Assembly: GCA_012064385.1 (NCBI GenBank)
Contig: QRDG01002514.1
Span: 103,055 to 167,054, forward strand
Direction of reading: 5' to 3'
Source of the DNA: Puccinellia tenuiflora
Lineage: Eukaryota; Streptophyta; Magnoliopsida; Poales; Poaceae
DNA: 64,000 nt
Part shown: positions 13,016 to 22,472 of the stretch, piece by piece
How the letters are laid out: each line of letters starts with the position of its first letter
Position numbering within the stretch: position 1 is the first letter of the stretch
Translations under genes and position numbers: made by a program
The notes under the pieces: model-generated
Databases searched by the model: none
Told to the model about the DNA's origin: nothing
What the model saw: only the letters and a program-made list of their open reading frames with translations

Positions 13016-14140
13016 GAGCAACTCCAGCCGTCCCCCCAAGAGCTCCCCAGGATCACTTTTTCGACGCCGGCGGGCGATTTTCCTCCCAGTCGCCCCTCCA
13101 GGGTCTCGTTTTTCGCCGGATTTGGCCCAAAAGTTATCCGGCGTACCCAGACCGAACCCACCGCGCTGGGTTCGGCCTAGGGGCGCCGGCATAAGGGAAA
13201 AGCCGCGCGGGCCAGCCCTGTTGGCGAGACAACACTGATTCCCGTCGGATTTTTTCGGCTCCCTTCATTCCTCCTTCTCCATATCCCGTAGCTCCCGCCA
13301 TTTCTCGCCGCGCGCGCCAGAATCACCTCCAAATGGCGCCGAAGAAATTCAACAACCCACGAGCCACCGGCGGCGAAGAACCACCGGCGGCGAAGAGGAC
13401 GGGGGCGGCCGCCGGGAGGGGGAGGGGGCGGCCGGAGTGCGTGAGCAACATCGAGTGGGCGGAGGAACTCGGTCGAATGAAGACGGTCAGCGCCGACCGC
13501 AAGGGAAGGGGCGAGAGGAAGAAGGCCAAGGAGGCGGAGGAGGCGATGGAGGCACGACGAGCGGTCTCGAACCTGGTGGCGGCGGCCGAGCGGGGGAAAC
13601 CGTGCTTCCCTGCGCCGCCGCCTCTGTTTGCGCCGCACGAGTGGTACATGAGCCAGCGCGACCTCATCCTGCACGAGATACCAGCACCGACACCGACACC
13701 GACCCTGACCCCGACGATGACCCCGACGCCGACGCCGACTCCGCCAACGGAAGGCTCTGCCACGAAATCGATGCCGAGCTCCGTCGCAACGCCGGCATCA
13801 TCGTCGCCGAGCCCTGCACCACCATCGGCCGACCCCGTCGTGGTGCAAGTGGACGACGACGAGCCGGCTGTTTGAGTTCGACGGCCGATTTGTGGCCGCT
13901 TTTGATCGCCGAATTGTGTCTATGTTTTTTATCGCCAAACTTTGTGGCTGGATCACCGAACTTGTGATCGCCGATTTGTAGCGGGAACATGTTGATTAAA
14001 AAAAAACGTCATGGGGGCGAAAACTTGGGGGGCGACTGGAAACCGTGGCCTCCCCAAGGTTTGGGGAGCGCCGATGGAAGGGAAAAAAAAAAAAAAAAAG
14101 GCCATCGCCGGATACCTGAGGCCAACGGCTGGAATTGGTC
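13016..14140 (+). mobile_element. Harbinger-like DNA transposon with TAA target duplications
   Basis: Terminal inverted repeats are GAGCAACTCCAGCCGT (13016-13031) and the complement of ACGGCTGGAATTGGTC (14125-14140), identical at 14 of 16 positions. Both are flanked by TAA (13013-13015, 14141-14143). A GAGCA.CTCCAGCCG terminus with a 3-bp TAA/TTA duplication is typical of grass PIF/Harbinger elements. The 1.1-kb element carries one ORF (13333-13875) and no DDE transposase, so it is non-autonomous. A run of A residues lies at about 14083-14099. Confidence 0.75.
13333..13875 (+). CDS. 180-residue basic/proline-threonine-rich protein inside the Harbinger-like element
   Basis: An intact ORF with start MAPKKFNNPRATGG. 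The first 100 residues are rich in Arg, Lys, Ala and Glu and contain NIEWAEELGRMKT and a highly charged stretch (KGRGERKKAKEAEEAMEARR) likely to form a helix. This is followed by LFAPHEWYMSQRDLILHEIP and then a TPTPTLTPT repeat and an acidic end (VDDDEPAV). It resembles the N-terminal part of DNA-binding accessory ORFs carried by grass Harbinger elements, but no SANT/Myb tryptophan triad can be seen. It may instead be a captured and shortened host fragment. Leading GC-rich sequence and the ATG context (CCAAATGGCG) are favourable. Function unknown. Confidence 0.45.
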   Translation: MAPKKFNNPRATGGEEPPAAKRTGAAAGRGRGRPECVSNIEWAEELGRMKTVSADRKGRGERKKAKEAEEAMEARRAVSNLVAAAERGKPCFPAPPPLFAPHEWYMSQRDLILHEIPAPTPTPTLTPTMTPTPTPTPPTEGSATKSMPSSVATPASSSPSPAPPSADPVVVQVDDDEPAV

Positions 14141-14357
14141 TAAGGCCGGGGCGGTGAGCGGAGGAATTAATTAAGGCGATATCTCCCATCACACGCGGAT
14201 CCTGCCTGGGTGCTGCACGTGGACTGCACTGTTGCGTCATCCAGCAGATGGATGGATCGACCATATCGTCGTCGTCCTCTGCGTCGCGCGCCTTCGCCTG
14301 TGTTGTGTGGCGCCCTCTCGACAATGCCACGCGCGCCGATCCTGTAGAGCTAGGAAT

Positions 14358-14373
14358 TTGTTACCGGTAACAA
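14358..14373. promoter_or_regulatory. 16-bp perfect palindrome upstream of the reductase gene
   Basis: TTGTTACCGGTAACAA is a perfect inverted repeat about 150 bp before the ATG at 14521. It contains GTTACC/GGTAAC half-sites of the general kind bound by MYB-type factors, so a role as a dimer site is possible but unproven. Confidence 0.3.
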
Positions 14374-14520
14374 CCTGCTAGCTGTCCTCCCGTTTAGGGA
14401 GTACGTAAGCTTGTACTGGAATAGAGTACAGGTGCGGGTCTAGAAAGAGCATGGCCTGACAGTGACAGAGCGACAGCTCCTCCGATCCGCTCCTGTTGAC
14501 AGAGTGCGAGAGCGATCGAG

Positions 14521-16058
14521 ATGGGCAGCGTCGGCGTCGGCGGCTCGCCGGAGCAGGACGCGGCGCCGGTGTGCGTGACGGGGGCTACCGGGTACGTCGG
14601 CTCGTGGCTCGTTCGCACGCTGCTGCGGCGGGGCCGCCGCGTCCACGCCACGGCGAGGGACCCGGACAAGGCGTGGCGGATGCTGTCGGCGGTGGAGGGG
14701 AAGGAGCGGCTGATGGTGTTCCGGGCGGACATGGCCGAGGAAGGGAGCTTCGACGACGCCGTCGCCGGGTGCGCCGCGCTCTTCCACGTCGCCGCCTCCA
14801 TGGACCTCCACCTCCTAGCGCCCGACCACCACCACGTCGGTAAGCCGCGCGTTCACCTCGCACTGTTGACTTTCTGATCACATGGTATGGTAGACAGTAT
14901 ACAGTACTGCGCTGTATTAGTGCGTGTTTGTCGGATGATCGGATCTAGTTTTGCCCAGACAGTGCGCCGTACGTCCCGCTGCCACTCACATGATTCACAT
15001 CACAGAACTGCTGATCATTGACCATTTGTACTTGCAGAGGAGCGCGTGAGGTCGCAGGTGCTGGAGCCGGCGACGCGTGGCACCATCAACGTGCTGCGCT
15101 CCTGCGTCCGCGCCGGGACCGTCCGGCGGGTCGTCTTCACCTCCTCCGTCAGCACGTTGTCGGGCGCCGAGGAGGCGGCCGTCGTCGACGAGTCGTGCCT
15201 CCGAGACCTCGACGACGTCTGGGCCACCAAGCCCATCGGCTGGGTACTACTTACTCACAGTTCTGCGAGGTCACCTGCTCCGATCTCTCCGAGACTGACT
15301 GACCGACGATGCAACGCAGATGTACATCCTGTCGAAGCGGCTGGCGGAGGAGGCGGCGTTCGGGTTCGCGCGGGAGCACGGCCTCGACCTCGTCTCCGCC
15401 GTCCTTCCCACCGTCGCCGGCCCGTTCCTGACGCCCGCCGTGCCCACCAGCGTCCAGCTCCTCCTCTCCCCCGTAACACGTACGTCCGCCACCGCTAAAC
15501 CTCTACGGTTCAGAGACACAAAGATGGCCTGCCGTCCGGTCGGCCATTTCTTTGCCTGACATGACACGAGGTTTCTCCTCCGTTTTACTTGCAGGCGATC
15601 CGAAGCTGTACGCGCTGCTGGCGTCGGTGCACGGGAGGTTCGGGTGCGTGCCGCTGGCGCACGTCCAGGACGCCTGCGACGCGCACGTCTTCCTCATGGA
15701 CGCGCCGGGAGCCCACGGGCGGTACCTCTGCGCCGGCAGCAGCCACCCGATGGCCCACATCGCCGGCGTCCTCTCCTCGCGTTACCCTCCGTTCAAGCCG
15801 GCGGAAAGGCAAGCATGCAGCTGAGCTGGTATCATTTTTCAGGTGTTTTTCTGTGGCCTGGTAGATGATATCTGGACTACTTTTTGATGCAGGTTGAGTG
15901 AGGATTTCGACGGTTCCAGCCCGTCCGTGGTGTCGTCCAAGAGGCTGCTCGATCTGGGGTTCAGGTTCCAGCATGATGCGACGGATATCTTCAGGGACAT
16001 TGTTGCGCAGTGTGTTGATCATGGGTTCTTGGAGCGGCCTGATGATGGATGTAATTGA
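14521..16058 (+). CDS. NADPH-dependent reductase, DFR/anthocyanidin reductase-like (extended SDR)
   Basis: Five exons read by eye: 14521-14839, 15038-15243, 15320-15479, 15595-15808, 15893-16058, giving 354 residues, a normal length for this family. The N-terminus has the Rossmann NAD(P)-binding motif TGATGYVGSWL (glycines 21, 24, 27). Exon 2 carries FTSSVST, the usual site of the catalytic serine, and exon 3 opens with MYILSK, giving the catalytic YxxxK (Tyr177, Lys181). The family reduces the carbonyl of flavonoid or cinnamoyl substrates with NADPH in the cytosol; the exact substrate cannot be read here. The C-terminal LASVHGRFGCVPLAHVQDAC block is typical of grass anthocyanidin reductase-like proteins. 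Intron 4 uses a GC donor (AG|GCAAGC, 15809-15810). The upstream region shows no clear TATA box. A Helitron lies 24 bp after the stop. Confidence 0.85.
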
Positions 16059-16094
16059 TGGGGGTTTAGCATCAGTCGGATACTAGTTGAATTT

Positions 16095-16115
16095 GGCGTG
16101 GCGTCACGCCACGCC
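16095..16115 (-). repeat. 3' subterminal hairpin of Helitron A
   Basis: Near-perfect inverted repeat with arms GGCGTGGCG and CGCCACGCC-like sequence, 8 bases from the terminal CTAG. The same sequence stands at 22485-22503 at the end of Helitron B. Confidence 0.8.
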
Positions 16116-16529
16116 TTTGGCGTTTTTTTTTTTTTTTTTTGGAATATATATATTTTTTGTTTAACAAAATGTTGGCTAAATTGTAATGATCAAACATTTT
16201 TTTTAATGAATAGGTAGCATTTTTTTTTGTGAGCATGCATTTGAATTACTTCTAAATAGTGACAACATTTGAATATTCGGGGAATTTTTTTTTTCCTTTT
16301 AGCATACGTTGCACCCATTGTATTTTAAAATGTCCCAATTTGGCGAGATTTGTCATCTATTTTATCAAAAATTTCACTATATTGTTTCTTTAAATTTTGA
16401 CTAATTTGGAAATGTCAAATTCTATTGGAATTTTTGCTTAACTGAAATGTTAAATTAGAGTCCATAATTAGAGGGAATACATAGTGTGATCTTTTTTTTT
16501 TTTAGGAAGTGTAGAATCTTGGGAATTTT

Positions 16530-17900
16530 TTTTTTGAATTCTAATTACTTTCAAAAAAAAATTCTAATTAGCAATACCTTTCGAAAAAAATATTTTTTGC
16601 GAAGTTTAATTTAAATTGAATTCACATTTAGAAGATAAGTTTTTTTTTTTTTAAGTTTGATGTAAAGCAAAGCTGTATATAGAAGAAGCAAATCTTTTTT
16701 TTTTCCATCCCGCTCGATGAAGTGGACAAATTTTAAAAGGTAACCAAAGTTCCGAAATATTCAAACTTGAATTCTTATTATGCGCTTTTTTATTGCAAGT
16801 ATTATTTCGGCATTTTTTGTGAGTATCGTTGAAATATTTAAATCTCAATTTTTATTATGCGGCATGAATATTATTTTTAAGATTATTTGTATATTGCTTT
16901 TTCATGCAAATTTATTGTTTTTTTTTGTTTTCTTGAAATATTCATGTATTTGGTTTTAAAATAAAGCGGCTATAATACTGTGAAATTTGAATGGGTATCA
17001 TATGCCATAAGTTTTTTTTTCCCTTTTTTTTTGTTGCAAGTATTATTTCGGTTTTTTTTGTGAGTATCGTTGAAATATTCAAATTTGAATCTTTGTTATG
17101 CGGCATGAGTATTACTTTTAAAGTTAATTAAACTAAATGGGATGACCTTTTTTTTTTTTTTTTGGTAATACTGTGAAATTTGAATGGTTATGATGTGCCT
17201 TAATTTTTTTTTTGTGCAAGTATTCTTTCGTCATTTTTGTGGCTATTTTTTTTATTTTTTGTATTCTAATACTGTGAAATTTGAATGGGTATCATATGCC
17301 ATAAGTTTTTTTTCCCCTTTTTTTGTTGCAAGTATTATTTCGGTTTTTTTTGTGAGTATCGTTGAAATATTCAAATGTGAATCTTTGTTATGCGGCATGA
17401 GTATTACTTTTAAAGTTAATTAAATTAAATGGGGTGTTTTTTTTTTGTTAATACTGTGAAATTTGAATGGTTATGATGTGCCTTAATTTTTTTTTTGTGC
17501 AAGTATTCTTTCGTCATTTTTGTGAGTACCGTGGTGTAAATAATTAAATTATGGAATTATGCGTGTTTTTTTTTTGAATTCTAATTACTTTCAAAAAAAA
17601 GAAATTCTAATTTGCAATACCTTTCAAAAAAAAATTATGTTCTGCAAAGTTTAATTTGAATTGAATCCACATTTAGAAGATAAGTTTTTTTTTTTTAAAA
17701 AAAACTTAATGTAAATCAAATCCGTTTTTGGAAGTTTTTAGGAGATACGTTTTTTTTTTAAGTTTAATGTAAATCAAATTCGTATTTAGAAGAAGCAAAG
17801 CTTTTTTTTTTCCATCCCGCTCGATGAAGTGGACAAATTTTAAAAGGTAACCAAAGTTCCGCAATATTCAAACTTGAATTTTTATTATGCGGCAATTTAA
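16530..17900. repeat. T-rich direct repeats inside Helitron A
   Basis: Block 16530-16770 (GAATTCTAATTACTTTCAAAAA..., then CCATCCCGCTCGATGAAGTG) recurs at about 17570-17895, roughly 1.04 kb downstream. Between them, a unit of about 290 bp beginning AATACTGTGAAATTTGAATG is present at about 16975 and again at about 17265. Long T runs make exact borders uncertain. Confidence 0.7.
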
Positions 17901-18677
17901 ATGAAATATATGAGTAGAAGTTTATTTTTTTTATTTTTTTTAAAACCGGTCGAATTTGCAGCATTTAGCAGCAAAAAAAAAAAAAAAAAAAAACGCGTGA
18001 GACCCACTGTGACGTCATGCTGACGTCACAGGGGGCAGATCAACCCGCGGCGGCGCTGGGCTCGCCGGCGGCGCGCCACGGCGTTCCGGGACGCGCGCGT
18101 GCGCGCGGCCGACGCGCCCGGATGCGGGGTGCCTGCAGGTGGCGGCGCCGCCTCTTGTAGGTCGCCGGACCGGCGGCGGCGGCGTCCAAACGCGGCGGAC
18201 GGCAGCGGGTGCGGCGGCGCCGATTCCGCCGCGCGCGCGGCGTCCCGGCGGCCAATCGGCGGCGAGGAGGAAGAGGCGGCGGCGGCGAAGCTCCCCGAGC
18301 GCTTCGATCCGTGCGGGGAGGCGCGGATAGGCGGCGCGCCGCGCCGGCGGCCGCGGCGGCATCGCCGCCGCGCGGGGAAAGAGGAAGGGGACGGGACGGT
18401 CTGCGGCTATTTTACATAGACGTCCTCGAGGTTTTTCAGTATTGCGAACTGGTCCTTTGCTGCGGTAGAAGGTGGACTGCGGGTTCGATTTTCGGCTTTT
18501 GGAGGGACGTTTCTGCAAAAGCGTCATCGACGCGTTCGAGGGCCGTCCGATCGCCTTCCGACGGCCGGGATCGCAGGCACTGTAGTTACTGTACAAACTA
18601 CAGTAACTACTGTTCCAAGAACAGTAGCAGGAGGCCTCCCAGGCCTCCATTTCGTCCGTCTTTTATATAAAGAGAGA

Positions 18678-19996
18678 TGGCTGCTTCGGCTGCGAACTAG
18701 TAGGATGAGATATGTAGGAGGGGTACATTTCAGTTGCAAAAGCTCGATCATTTGTGGAATGTATTTGAGGCAAATTGAAAAACTTGTTCAGACATTTTGA
18801 ACTAATAATCAGGGCCAGCATGTGCGAGGAACAGGGCCCCAAAAATTAGGAGCCCCGAAATCTTACCTAAATACGTCAAATTTTTTGTCATGGCTCTGGG
18901 TTTTCAGAGCTCGGCCCCCAAATTGCATATCATTGGTAAGTCGATTGTTGATTGACCAAAAGAGTTCACATTTTGCACCGAGTGAAATGTGAAGTGAGGT
19001 GAGTATGAACCTTTTACCCGGGAAGGCCTCGCTTGAGCCCGCACTTGCTTCCTTTGTTATGGTGGTGTCGACCGGCGTAGTTCAGTGGGGTGGCGAGATG
19101 TGATGTTTCGGGCAAAATCCATTGTGCCAACTTTGGTTGGAAGCAACTATGTCTTATTTGGACGTCTTGTTTCCCTCGTCGGAGGCATTGTCGTAGAGCA
19201 TCCATAATTCGTCCTATGAGAACAATAAAATTCTAAGAAGGGTAAAAGTTGGCCGAATTTTCACAAAACGGATAATTAGGATACAAATTTGTGAAATAAA
19301 TAGTTAATATCGATGATGACAAATTAGGGTGCTAACAACTAGAATTCACTAAAAAATGGCCATTAGTTTGAGTAGGGATTTCTGGCTGTCAGCTCCAGTC
19401 CGGTGCTCCTTTTATTAATTTACAAGGTTTAAAAAGTCTTGAACATTTTTGAGATGTACTCAGTGATGTCTCTTACAAACATGTTAAATCTCACTTAATT
19501 TTTTTGTGCTCCGTGCTACATAGAAATTAAAATAGTATGGATCCGAGTATTGTGAAAAGTGCATATTTCAAAACTACAAAATTTGTAAGATTTCAATTTT
19601 TATGTAGAGTAGAGTTTAAAACAAATTAGCGTTGCAATTTTACATGGTCGTAGGATACATCATTGATTATGTACAACATTGGTTTCACATTTTTTAAACT
19701 TGTAAATATGATCTTCGAGTTTTTAAAATAAAGGGCTCGAGCCAAAATGAGTTTTTGCTGCTGAACATTATGGGCCTACGTGCATGGAAATGATCCATCT
19801 GATCGACTGACTCGTCCAGGCCCAACACAGCCCAGAATACTGGACAGCCATTGGCCGGTCCTACCCGTCAGGCCACGCGTCGTTATCCCGCGACGCGATT
19901 CCAGAAGCGGCGGCAAGCTTCCACCGGCTTCCTTTCCCCTGCTCTTTATCGGCCGACCAGGAGAGAGAGAGGGGGACGGAGAGAGAGACGACGACG
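18678..19996. other. Intergenic region between the reductase gene and HSA32
   Basis: The first part (TGGCTGCTTCGGCTGCGAAC... to about 18790) is probably the displaced end of the reductase 3' UTR, because it rejoins the gene when Helitron A is removed. From about 18800 to 19750 I see only A/T-rich sequence with no supported gene. The last 100 bp is a GC- and GA-rich 5' leader for HSA32. Confidence 0.5.
19899..19906. promoter_or_regulatory. Candidate heat-shock element upstream of HSA32
   Basis: TTCCAGAA fits the TTCnnGAA two-unit core of heat-shock elements. It is about 90 bp before the HSA32 start codon. A third unit in phase is not seen, so this is a minimal site. Confidence 0.4.
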
Positions 19997-22282
19997 ATGA
20001 GGGGGTGGAGAGAGGAGGTGGTGGCGCTGTCGCTGCAGGCGCACGGCCACGGCGACGACGACCGGCCGGAGAAGCCGCGGCGCTATGGGGTGACGGAGAT
20101 GAGGAGCCCCTGCTACTCCTTCCGCCCCGCCCACCACGCGCTCCAGGTCCGCCGGCCCCAGCCCAGTCCCCTCCATTTCCATTCATTTATCCGTCGATGC
20201 ATTGCATCGAAAGCGAATTTGAAGCGGGCGCAGTTCGATTTGACATGCGCGCGTCTCGTTCGAAATCAGCAGCTTATTTCCCCCCAAATTCAAGCTGGAC
20301 TCCCGTCTGGTTCATAATTAGTCGTGCGATTAGCTCTGTAGTGCTTAGAATCAACGGATACATGTGGAAGAGTTGGAGTATACAACGATTACGGTTCGAT
20401 TCGTAGATCATTGTTCGGTGTTAACAGTTTACTCGTCCAAATGGACTGCACGATCGATGCTGATTCGTGTACTCTGGTCGAGTTCGAGTATATGCTTTCA
20501 CTCAGATTTGCGAGCGTATAGGCTTATTGATGTGAGTGTGATTGACATGTACGGGAGCCACTATGAATTTGTATAAGACAGTTGCACATGCAGATTGCGA
20601 AATGAGGAAATGGGCCTTCATTATTTTGTGCACAATTTCCCCATTTCGCCATCACAGCCCCTTTGCATGTGTGATTTCCCCATTTTGAGTGTGAATTCAG
20701 ATCCAGACTCCCTGTTGTTTCATTTTGAAGGAAGGAAAAGGTTTCACACGTCCATCTAGAATACTTATTCTTTCTTCTAGAATAGAATGCTGCACGCAAT
20801 CTTATAATGAAGATGAACCATCCTGCGTATGAAAATGTGAAGATATAACAAGAATTATGACAATAAGGACACGTGTAATAGCTCCTTTTTGGGTTCCTAC
20901 TTACCAAACGGCTATGTTGCTTACCAATAATGCTGCATATTTTCACTATCTAGCCAGTTCTGGTAGCAGATTCTCAAGCCTGCTATATTTCATTTCAGGA
21001 AATATTCGATTCGATCGGTCCTTTTGTTGATGGTCTGAAGTTTTCTGGTGGATCTCATAGTTTAATGGGAAAAGAACTGATTAGAGAGATCACTGATTTG
21101 GCACACAAGAATGACATGTATGTGAGCACAGGTGATTGGGCAGAGCATCTTTTGCGTCAAGGACCCTCTTCTTTCAAGCAATATGTGGAGGTATGTAGAT
21201 ATCACAATGTGTTCGTGTTTCGTTTCAAAAAAAAAAAAACAATGTGTTCGTGTATGTTATATGCACAAACATGTCTGAAGCCACATACATGACACAAAAC
21301 ATATTGTTGCAGGAGTGCAAAGAGTTAGGGTTTGACACCATTGAGCTGAACGCTGGATCTCTCAAGCTCCCTGAAGAGGCAATACTGAGATTAGTTCGCC
21401 TTATAAAGAGTAGTGGTTTGCAAGCAAAGCCCCTGTTTTCAGTGAAGTTTGACAGTTCTGATATTCCTGCATCTGGTGATAGGGCGTTTGGGGCTTACAT
21501 TGCTCCAGTGAAGCAGAGCTCAGGTAACTAGAAGCACTACCTTTCCTCTGTACTCATATATATATGCAGTGCTATTTCTCCAGTCCCTAGGGAACATTGC
21601 CAACATTTCTCAAATCAATATCATTTTTCTTGTAAGTCGGAACTTAGTCATTGACAACTCTCGGGATCTTTAGTTGTTATTGGGGAAAGTACCGTGTTCC
21701 TCTAACTGTTTTTCTGAAAGATTGTGACCTTCACTCAGCTGCATTGCACTCCCTTATTTACAACACATGCTGCTATCGACAAAAATAAATACTCACAGCA
21801 CCATGTTTGGCATTTTGTGCTCTTCATCTGCAGAAAGAGTTGAAGACGTTGACCTGTTGATCAGGAGGGCTGAGAGATGCTTGGAGGCAGGTGCAGATAT
21901 GATCATGATTGACGCCGACGATGTTTGCCAGCGCGCCGACTCTCTCAGGGCGGACATCGTCGCGAAGATTGTCGGCCGGCTCGGGCTCGAGAAGACCATG
22001 TTCGAAACGTCCAGCGCCAACACCTCTGAGTGGTTCGTCAAACGATACGGCCCACGGGTACGAACTAACCCTCTCCCCTTCCCTGAAACTGCAGACTTTT
22101 TGCACGCTGTGTTCTATGATCTGATCCTCCTTGAAACTGATCTGTGATCGCAGGTGAACCTCTTCGTCGACCACTCTGAGGTGATGAATCTGGAGCGTCT
22201 CCGAGGCTTCGACACGCGCAGCGGTGGCCGGCCCTTGCTCTCTTCGCCGTTCTTCCTGATGCGACGACCTTTCGTACTGTGA
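19997..22282 (+). CDS. HSA32: HSA32, heat-stress-associated 32-kDa protein (phosphosulfolactate synthase-like)
   Basis: Five exons: 19997-20146, 20999-21190, 21313-21523, 21834-22057, 22154-22282, giving 301 residues. The protein belongs to the phosphosulfolactate synthase (ComA) TIM-barrel family. Recognisable blocks are RPEKPRRYGVTEMRSP, GLKFSGGSHSLMGK, YVSTGDWAEHLLRQGPSSF, FDTIELNAGSLKLPEEAI, GADMIMIDADD and NLFVDHSEVMNLERLRG. In plants this protein is known for long-term acquired thermotolerance, acting with HSP101; its enzymatic activity is not established. All frames join cleanly across GT-AG introns. The start is the first ATG of the open frame, after a GA-rich leader. The C-terminus (SGGRPLLSSPFFLMRRPFVL) seems slightly extended or altered from what I expect of rice-like proteins. 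A heat-shock element candidate lies upstream. Confidence 0.9.
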
Positions 22283-22472
22283 TAGGCTGAACTGAGAACT
22301 AAAGCCATGTGTTGATGGAGTTGAGTCCTGGAACTGAGGCAGTGTGTCGGTACTTAGTACTCCATGTGTTGATGGAGTAGTAGCAAGTATAATAAGGCGA
22401 TAGCTTGTGTGTTCTGGTTCTGCTGCGGTGTGACTTCTGTTGTCGTAAATGGATGATGTGTAGTATCTATTA

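Larger units (their letters stand above)
16083..18677 (-). mobile_element. Helitron A, non-autonomous, inserted in the 3' UTR of the reductase gene
   Basis: On the minus strand the element begins TCTCTCTTTATATAAAAGACGG (18677 leftward) after a host A and ends with a GC-rich hairpin (16095-16115), eight bases (16087-16094), then CTAG (16083-16086) followed by host T. This is the full Helitron signature: 5' TC, subterminal hairpin, CTRR 3' end, insertion between A and T, no target duplication. Near the 5' end is a GC-rich block (about 18045-18640); the rest is T-rich with internal direct repeats. No Rep/helicase is encoded. Frames in the GC-rich part overlap on both strands and look like composition artefacts. 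Confidence 0.8.

Noticed and set aside
16083..16130. TACTAG-bordered ends considered as CACTA or Mutator termini
   Set aside because: No matching inverted repeat or target duplication at the other end; the TC...hairpin-CTAG layout fits a Helitron.
18015..18650. A 211-codon minus-strand ORF and several + strand ORFs
   Set aside because: They arise from the GC-rich cargo of Helitron A; no domain and no shared frame with the homologous blocks in C and D.
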